Positions 58,425 to 64,000 of a stretch of 64,000 bases of DNA are shown here, in pieces (the first letter of the stretch is position 1; the number at the start of each line of letters is the position of its first letter). A model generated the notes under the pieces. The model did not search any database, was not told the DNA's origin, and saw only the letters and a list, made by a program, of their open reading frames with translations. A program made the translations under genes and the position numbers. This DNA comes from Zingiber officinale (lineage: Eukaryota; Streptophyta; Magnoliopsida; Zingiberales; Zingiberaceae), in assembly GCF_018446385.1 (NCBI RefSeq), contig NC_055992.1, positions 56,744,799 to 56,808,798 of the forward strand, written 5' to 3'.

Positions 58425-60360
58425 TGTGATAAATTGCAAGCACGCAGTTATCGTCAAGTAATAAAATGTATAAGTCAATTCCACGAAGATTGAGGATTAA
58501 ATGCTAATTAATTTTGCACTTCAAATTTAGCTAGACAACAATCGATAAATGAGTATTTTGGATTTTTAACTAAGACGCGAAAATAAAAGTAAAGAAAGAT
58601 AACTGAGGAAGTCCTGTGTTTAGAAAATATTCTAGGTCGAAGGATTCATTGTAATGATGGATGTTGTACTACGAATTAGCTCATTCCTAGTTCTCTGTTT
58701 GTACGTTTATAGGAGAGTCTAAACATTTACTAAATTCTACCCCACAATGGTGTATCAGAATACTTCCCTTGCCAGTAACCAAGTATGTCATTAACTGAAA
58801 AAGTAACTTAGAGAGTCCGGATTTTAGTAGATTACCTCCTGTCACAAAGTCTCCCCCGGGTATACTTCTTTAGATTACGTAGGTCACTTGTGTAGCGTAT
58901 GATTATGGGAAGCCTATTAGATCAAGTGATAGACTTATCCATACATAAAATTACCCTTCCTTAGGAAGTTACATTCCATATAGAAAGATAGTTACCTTAA
59001 ATACTCAACTTCAAACAAGTATCATAAAGTCATACTGACCTATATCGGAACGTACACTCAAAAGAGACGACAATTATGCATCTGATCAACGAAAATTCAG
59101 GTTCAGGCACAGTCCCAATATAGATACACAACAATGTATCTAACTTAGAAACAAGATCTACACATGCAGAAATGCAATTTAGATAGATAAATTCATGCTC
59201 ATAAGGAAAAGCCTACTAGCTAACATTTCATCGAAGAGAACAAGTGTCATACAAGCTTCGTCAAATAAGGAAGTTATCAATTCAATAAAGTTTACAACAA
59301 CCCACACATTACAATTACCTCCTACATGCTAGAACAATAAGAATCTACTCCATAATGGGAATTTCTACAATCCAAGAGCACAAATACATAGAATTTCAAG
59401 AACCCTAAAGAAAGGGGGAATAAACTTATCCTTGAAGTCGAGTGAAGCCCCTGGATTAAGATCTTGGAGTGTCAATGAGGATGGAGTAGCAGGACGACCT
59501 CAGATCACCCAGATGATGCCTTTGAGTGTAAGGATCTGACCTAGACAGTCCCCTCTCGCCTTCCAAACTTCCTCCCTTGTGGTGGAGATGAAGTGTCCCT
59601 CTTATAGAGGTGGGCACAGGGTGGTTGTGCCTTTAGGCATGACTAATCCATTCCTTGGGTGTCTGGTTGTGCCATCTAGCATGGCCAGAGCCAACTTGGC
59701 TCTGGTTCTGGGCCCCTGACCGGACCATATGGCACGGCTAAAACATAGCTTACTCTGCTTTTTTCCTTCTTGGTGATTATACTTTCGAATCTTCATTCTG
59801 GATGTATGGTCGTGCCTCAAGGCACGACTATGTCCAATTCTACTCTGAAAGTTAGCACGGGCGCCCATGGTCGTGCCTTTTTAGCATGGCCAGTTCTTCA
59901 AAATTGGGGATTTTCTAACTTTTGGAGGCATGACCATGCCTCAAGGCACGGCCAAACCCAACTATGCTTTGGAAGTAGACACGACCTCCCCTTTTCTTAC
60001 GTTGTTTCTTCTTCCTAGTCATGCCATTCGGCACGACTGTCTCCATTTGCTTCCTTGGTTGTGCCATTGGGTACAACTACCTTTTGGAACTTGACTTGGG
60101 CATTCCACTCTTTCTCTTTCCTTACCACAAGGAAGAGATCTTCTTCAAGTGATCTTCTTTTGTATCCTTAAATCTTTTCCCACTCCAAACTGCTCCTAAA
60201 AATGAAAACAAATACCGAGCAAATATCTAGACGAAAAGTAGTAATTGTCCTGAAATGAGATAAAAAAAGGTGCAAAAGTATACATCATAGTCAAATGAAT
60301 ATAGAAAAATATGCATTATACGATATAAAATAACATATATAATCTATGCACATTATTACA
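58425..60360 (-). repeat. Ty3 5' LTR copy 2, uninterrupted
   Basis: 1936 bp, TGTGATAA...TTATTACA, a near-perfect short inverted repeat. Reads straight through the point (about 58729) where Copia 1 sits in copy 1. The minus TATA CTATAAGAGG is at 59599-59608. Plus/minus ORFs in 59600-60020 are palindrome artefacts. Confidence 0.75.
59620..60085. repeat. Palindrome array in Ty3 U3, copy 2
   Basis: Eight units matching those of 28171-28638 (the fourth unit is deleted). Most differences are C-to-T or G-to-A. The unit near 59807 (GTCGTGCCTCAAGGCACGAC) is perfect. The last unit reads GTTGTGCCATTGGGTACAAC and keeps outer-arm pairing with different bases. Confidence 0.8.
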
Positions 60361-62146
60361 TTACTGGAAATAGTGGAGGAAGTCTGTAGTTCTTTTCCCA
60401 CACGATATTTCAAAGCTTTATTTACCCTCTCCAGATCCATAACCAATTGGCCTAAGTGTAATCCTGAAGCTTAGAACTGGATAGAATAACTAAAGAGTTA
60501 TAGTTCATAAAAGTTATTTAAGAAAACTTAGACATAAAGCTATTGCAGTAGCGTTTCGGTTGTGTTCTTCAACACACTTTGAAATTATAGTTCCTTGCGC
60601 TTGTTTGTGTGCTTGCGCCCATGACTCAGCTAATGCTCAACTAAGTATCCCATAAGGTAAGGGAGAAGTAGTGCCCACTCTTTGTTGGGATGGTAACCCA
60701 AGGGATTGTTTGAAAAGACATGAAGAGCTAGTTGAAGGTGCAGACCCTGAAGGAAGAGAAAGAGGGACCTCGGGCGATTATGAATGAACAAGAGTTGGTG
60801 AGACGGGTAAAGATGCTAATGTTTGACCAGATGGCCCAAGAGTTTGTTCAGGTATTGATCCTTCAGACCGTCGACCGACCAATTGCCTATTGGGAGTTCG
60901 GTTGGAGCGCGGAATAGTCGAAGGAATGATTAAGGTTGGTGTTGAAATTGGCTGAGTAGGTGTAGGAGTTGGCATTGTCTCGATGGGTCTGATAATTGAA
61001 GGGATCGCATGAGACATAAGTAAAAGAACGCCTGGCTATATCATAGAAAGTGTAAGACGAGAATAACTATATTTTTGAGACCCGAGTTCTTTACCTCGGG
61101 CAAAAGAAATCTTGACCAGAGCATGGGAAGATTGTTGGGAGATGGGTTGTTCAGGCATATATGGACCTGAAGCCTCCTCTTGGGGCCTTTTGCGCTGGAT
61201 AACCAAGGACAAATCTGATTCCGAGGAATTGGAAGACTGCTCTCGAGAGGTTCAGCCGGAGGAAGTGAACCAACAGACGCAGAGGTTTGTTCAAATTGAT
61301 GCTCTTTCAGTAAATCTTCCCCTAGCCAGTTTAGGACTGCTCTTGTTAGCTGAGTGTTCCTGTATAGGAAGGCTGGGATAACGACCTCCGCTACAAAAAT
61401 AAGTGAAGGTTAGAAGCTGCTATAACAAATGGTAGGAAAATTACAACTGGTTAATTACAAGAAAGATAGAGATTTTTGCTCACCAAAAGTGGCACTTAGC
61501 TCTAAGTTGACCGAAGTGAGTCCGAAAATATATAATAGGCCCTCTATGGTCAAGGTGAGTAAATTACACTTTACACCCTTTAACTTTTCTAGGGGTTCAC
61601 ATAGAATTGGATCTGTAGAAATGTTACCTAAATTAGGGAGAGAGAGAAGATCTTGTAGCCAGGCCATAGGGTAAGGTGTAGAAGGTGAGGGGCGTATGAA
61701 GAAATATTTATTTCTCCATTCTTCCTGGGTTGGGACTCGATTAAACAAAATTACTTTAGAGCGAGCCTAGAACTTGAATAAACCATTCGCTACTTGGCGA
61801 GGGCAAAAATAGTAGTGGAATATACGAGGAGATAAGGGGGCATTAAGTAAATGAAAGACGATAACAGTACTACTCAAAAGGTTAAGGGATTGGGGAATAA
61901 GTTGGTGTAGCGGGATGTTGAAGTAGCGGCTGACATCAACAAAGAAAGGATGTAATGAAAAACAGAATCCTAATACAACTTGTTCCTTAAAGATGGCGAT
62001 GCTCTCTGGGGGAGGACGATGAGGACGATCTTCCAGAGTTGGAATGACTATATAGGAAGGAATGTCGTAGTTAATATGAGGTCACATGCATCGTCAAGGG
62101 TGAAAGCGGAAGAGAATTATGCATACCACTCATTACTCTCAGTCAT
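60361..62146 (-). pseudogene. PF04195-like gypsy-type gene, copy 2, 5' end present
   Basis: Minus strand. ATG at 62146 (MTESNEW) opens a broken frame whose upstream part still shows LEDRPHRPPPESIAIF and FSLHPFFVDVSRYFNIPL, the arrangement of PF04195 proteins. FNRVPTQEEWRNKYFFIR follows after a TAG shared with copy 1. The intron 61391-61483 (93 bp) is conserved. Exon 2 lost one G in a G run near 61249. It stops at the Ty3 LTR. Whether this is a gag or a co-opted gene is open. Confidence 0.65.
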
Positions 62147-62235
62147 TTTTGAAAAGAAAAGAGTACAAGAGCCAAAGGAAGAGAAAAGCAAAGTCAGAGA
62201 AGAAACAATGAAGACGAAGATTAAAAGAAAGCCTT

Positions 62236-62250
62236 AGGGTTTTTATAGAA
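62236..62250 (-). promoter_or_regulatory. Putative TATA box of the PF04195-like gene
   Basis: Minus strand TTCTATAAAAACCCTAAGG about 95 bp upstream of the ATG at 62146. A CACGTG G-box lies further upstream at about 62398-62403. No primer site is visible between TATA and ATG. The equivalent region is deleted in copy 1. Confidence 0.45.
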
Positions 62251-63381
62251 TGTTTGTAAGAATCCAGAGAAAAGGTATTCTAAACAAGGTCGGCATATCA
62301 TAACAACAAAAAAGACAGGATTAATTGTGAATCGTAGGATGATAAAGATAAGGCGGTGGAAAAAGAAAAAATGATACACCTATAATGACATACACACACG
62401 TGTCACCAATAAAAAGCCCACGACGATAATTGATTCGACAAGCAATCATCTCAAGATAGTAGTGCTTTTATCGAGGTAAACTTGATTTTCTGTGTAACTC
62501 TTTAGCCATAGAACCGAAGGAGCTTTTATAACTCGAACGAAAAAATAGTAAGATAAGACTTGATCAAATTTGTGACGATTGATTCTTCGCTCCAAATGAA
62601 TTCAATTTTGATCAGTCTTAAATATCTTTTAAATAGCAGTTTGTCATGTTCTAAGGATTCTGGTATAAATCGGCATAAACCTGAGCAAAAGTTCGCTTGA
62701 CCTTGAGGATCAGACGCCATACTCCGCTCGACCTTAAAGGTCGGACACCATAATCCGCTCGTCTTATAAGCACTCCTTATTTCTTTCGGTTTATTGCTCT
62801 AACGGGCTTTATTGCATAAGCTAAAAGGGAAACATCAGTTATTATTTGATTTAATTTTAGAATAAAGGTTCTTTCTAAAATTAACAAAAACTTAAAGACT
62901 AGCATACAGTGAATATCAATACCCAAATCATTAAATTCATAAGTTAATAGAAAATAAGGCAAATCATGAAAGATTGGGATACAGGTAGGGGGAGAATTTT
63001 GAATTATCCAATCATAATCTAAGGAACTGGAGGGAGGATCAGAAGTTAAGAATCTACCTTCTTTTAGCTGTTCCATTACACCTTTTGCTCCAAGTATAAG
63101 AACCAAACCCACATTTCTAAATAGAAAACTCAAAAAGAATTTTAGATCTAAATCAAGCACACATTTATTAACTATCCTTGGAAAAATACGACTTGGGACC
63201 TATACTACATCTTTTCTCTTGAATTAATATGGGTTTTCAACAATTAATAACTTGAAGTGTCACGTGACAAGCTAATGGCCAACACTAGTACGCAATTCGC
63301 ATTATCTAGAACTTACTTTGACGCATATCCACTACTATTCTTTTTCGCCCATTCACCGGAAAGTGTACTAACTTGAGCATC
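62251..63381. other. Anonymous repeated block, copy 2
   Basis: 62597-63381 matches 38258-39040. The minus-strand frame 62777-63160 (127 codons, start LDLDLKFFLSFLFRNVGLVL) is hydrophobic and only partly conserved in copy 1, with no recognised domain. 62251-62596 is unique in the window. The CACTA-like element cuts the block at 63381. Confidence 0.45.
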
Positions 63382-64000
63382 CACTACAACAAAAACTGCA
63401 AACGACAACATCCGTACGACAACGGTTTTAAGAGAAAGCGTTGCGTATTTGCTCAAAGACAACGGTTTTTGCCAAAACCGTTGTCTTTGAACTCCCCATT
63501 AAATATAAAAGACAACGGTTTTGACAAAACTGTTGTCATTGAGCAATTTTTTTTTAAAATGACAACACTTTTTACAACGATTTTATAAACCGTTGTCTTT
63601 ATCCGCGTTTTTAGCGGCTACGACAACAGTTTTGAAAAAATCGTTGTAATTGAATTTGGTCCCTCTCGCTGTTTTCCTTTCCCTCGCTGTTTTCTTTTCG
63701 GCACCGTGTTTTTCCTTCGTGCTCCCAAACCTAAGGTAATTTTTTTTCCCTCTCCTCATACAATCTCTTCACGCCTCCCCTGGATCTTCCTCCATGATAG
63801 TGTGCTCCTCTCGTTTCCTGGTGAGCGGGTTTCTGAGTTCGACGAGATCCTTTGACCTTCCATTGCTGCTTCTTTCGCTCGTGGAACCTTTTGATCGAAC
63901 GAGGTGTATTTCTTCGGCAAAGGTGGCACTCCTAGTCCGTCGATTCATAACCTAGGTCTTGTCTTCTTTGGATTTGTGCTAGAGTCATAGTCAAGGTAGA
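63382..64000. mobile_element. CACTA-like element 2, left end only
   Basis: Begins CACTACAACAAAAACTGC, then inverted subterminal repeats ACAACGGTTTT / AAAACCGTTGTCTTTG (about 63410-63640), then a CT-rich region as in the first CACTA. The motif differs from the first element (CGGTTTT versus CGCTTTT), so it is a related but distinct family. It interrupts sequence that continues in copy 1 at 39036. The element runs off the window; no coding sequence seen yet. Confidence 0.75.

Overview
The window is a plant nuclear genome segment made almost entirely of nested, mostly dead transposable elements. I can defend only one host gene, a small LEA_3 (Lea5/SAG21-like) gene on the minus strand at 45198-45566. 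Spliced genes, plant LTR-retrotransposon families, CACTA and hAT DNA elements and the LEA_3 family all point to an angiosperm. A monocot (the gag style suggests Zingiberales) is a weak guess; no marker gene fixes it.

Layout. (1) 1-3033, continuing at 27271-28920: a Ty3/Gypsy element of Athila/Tat style on the minus strand, with gag relic, tRNA-type primer site and 5' LTR. (2) 3034-27265: Ty1/Copia element 1, minus strand, with TSD CATTT. Its left LTR carries a foreign solo LTR (3460-5437) flanked by a 45-bp perfect direct repeat. Its right LTR carries a 13.1-kb CACTA element (12822-25961, TSD ATG). The CACTA encodes a TNP2 transposase and a second spliced gene ending in a Ulp1/C48 protease domain, and it carries a genomic fragment of a DHHC palmitoyltransferase gene plus an antisense promoter/first-exon-like fragment. 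(3) 28921-30690: part of a PF04195-like gypsy-type gene with a 93-bp intron. (4) 30691-38257: Copia-type element 3, plus strand, gag only, right LTR truncated. (5) 38258-44463: an anonymous block followed by a 3-kb tandem duplication with hAT transposase relics, SINE-like promoter boxes and a hAT MITE. (6) 44464-46378: the LEA gene, its ABRE/TATA promoter and a second hAT MITE. (7) 46379-55166: Copia element 2, same family as element 1, TSD CAATT. (8) 55172-57050: AT-rich sequence with no gene seen. (9) 57050-63381: a second, direct copy of the Ty3-gag / LTR / PF04195 / anonymous block of region 1, which shows the empty target sites for elements 1 and 3. (10) 63382-64000: left end of a second CACTA-like element.

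The insertions can be ordered: PF04195 element, then the Ty3 LTR in it, then Copia 1 in that LTR, then CACTA in the Copia LTR, with the captured host gene fragment inside the CACTA. Two unrelated LTR families each carry arrays of about 20-bp palindromes spaced about 50-60 bp; in the Ty3 LTR the array lies just upstream of a TATA box. All positions, repeats and splice sites were read by eye, and family names come from motif recognition, not database searches.
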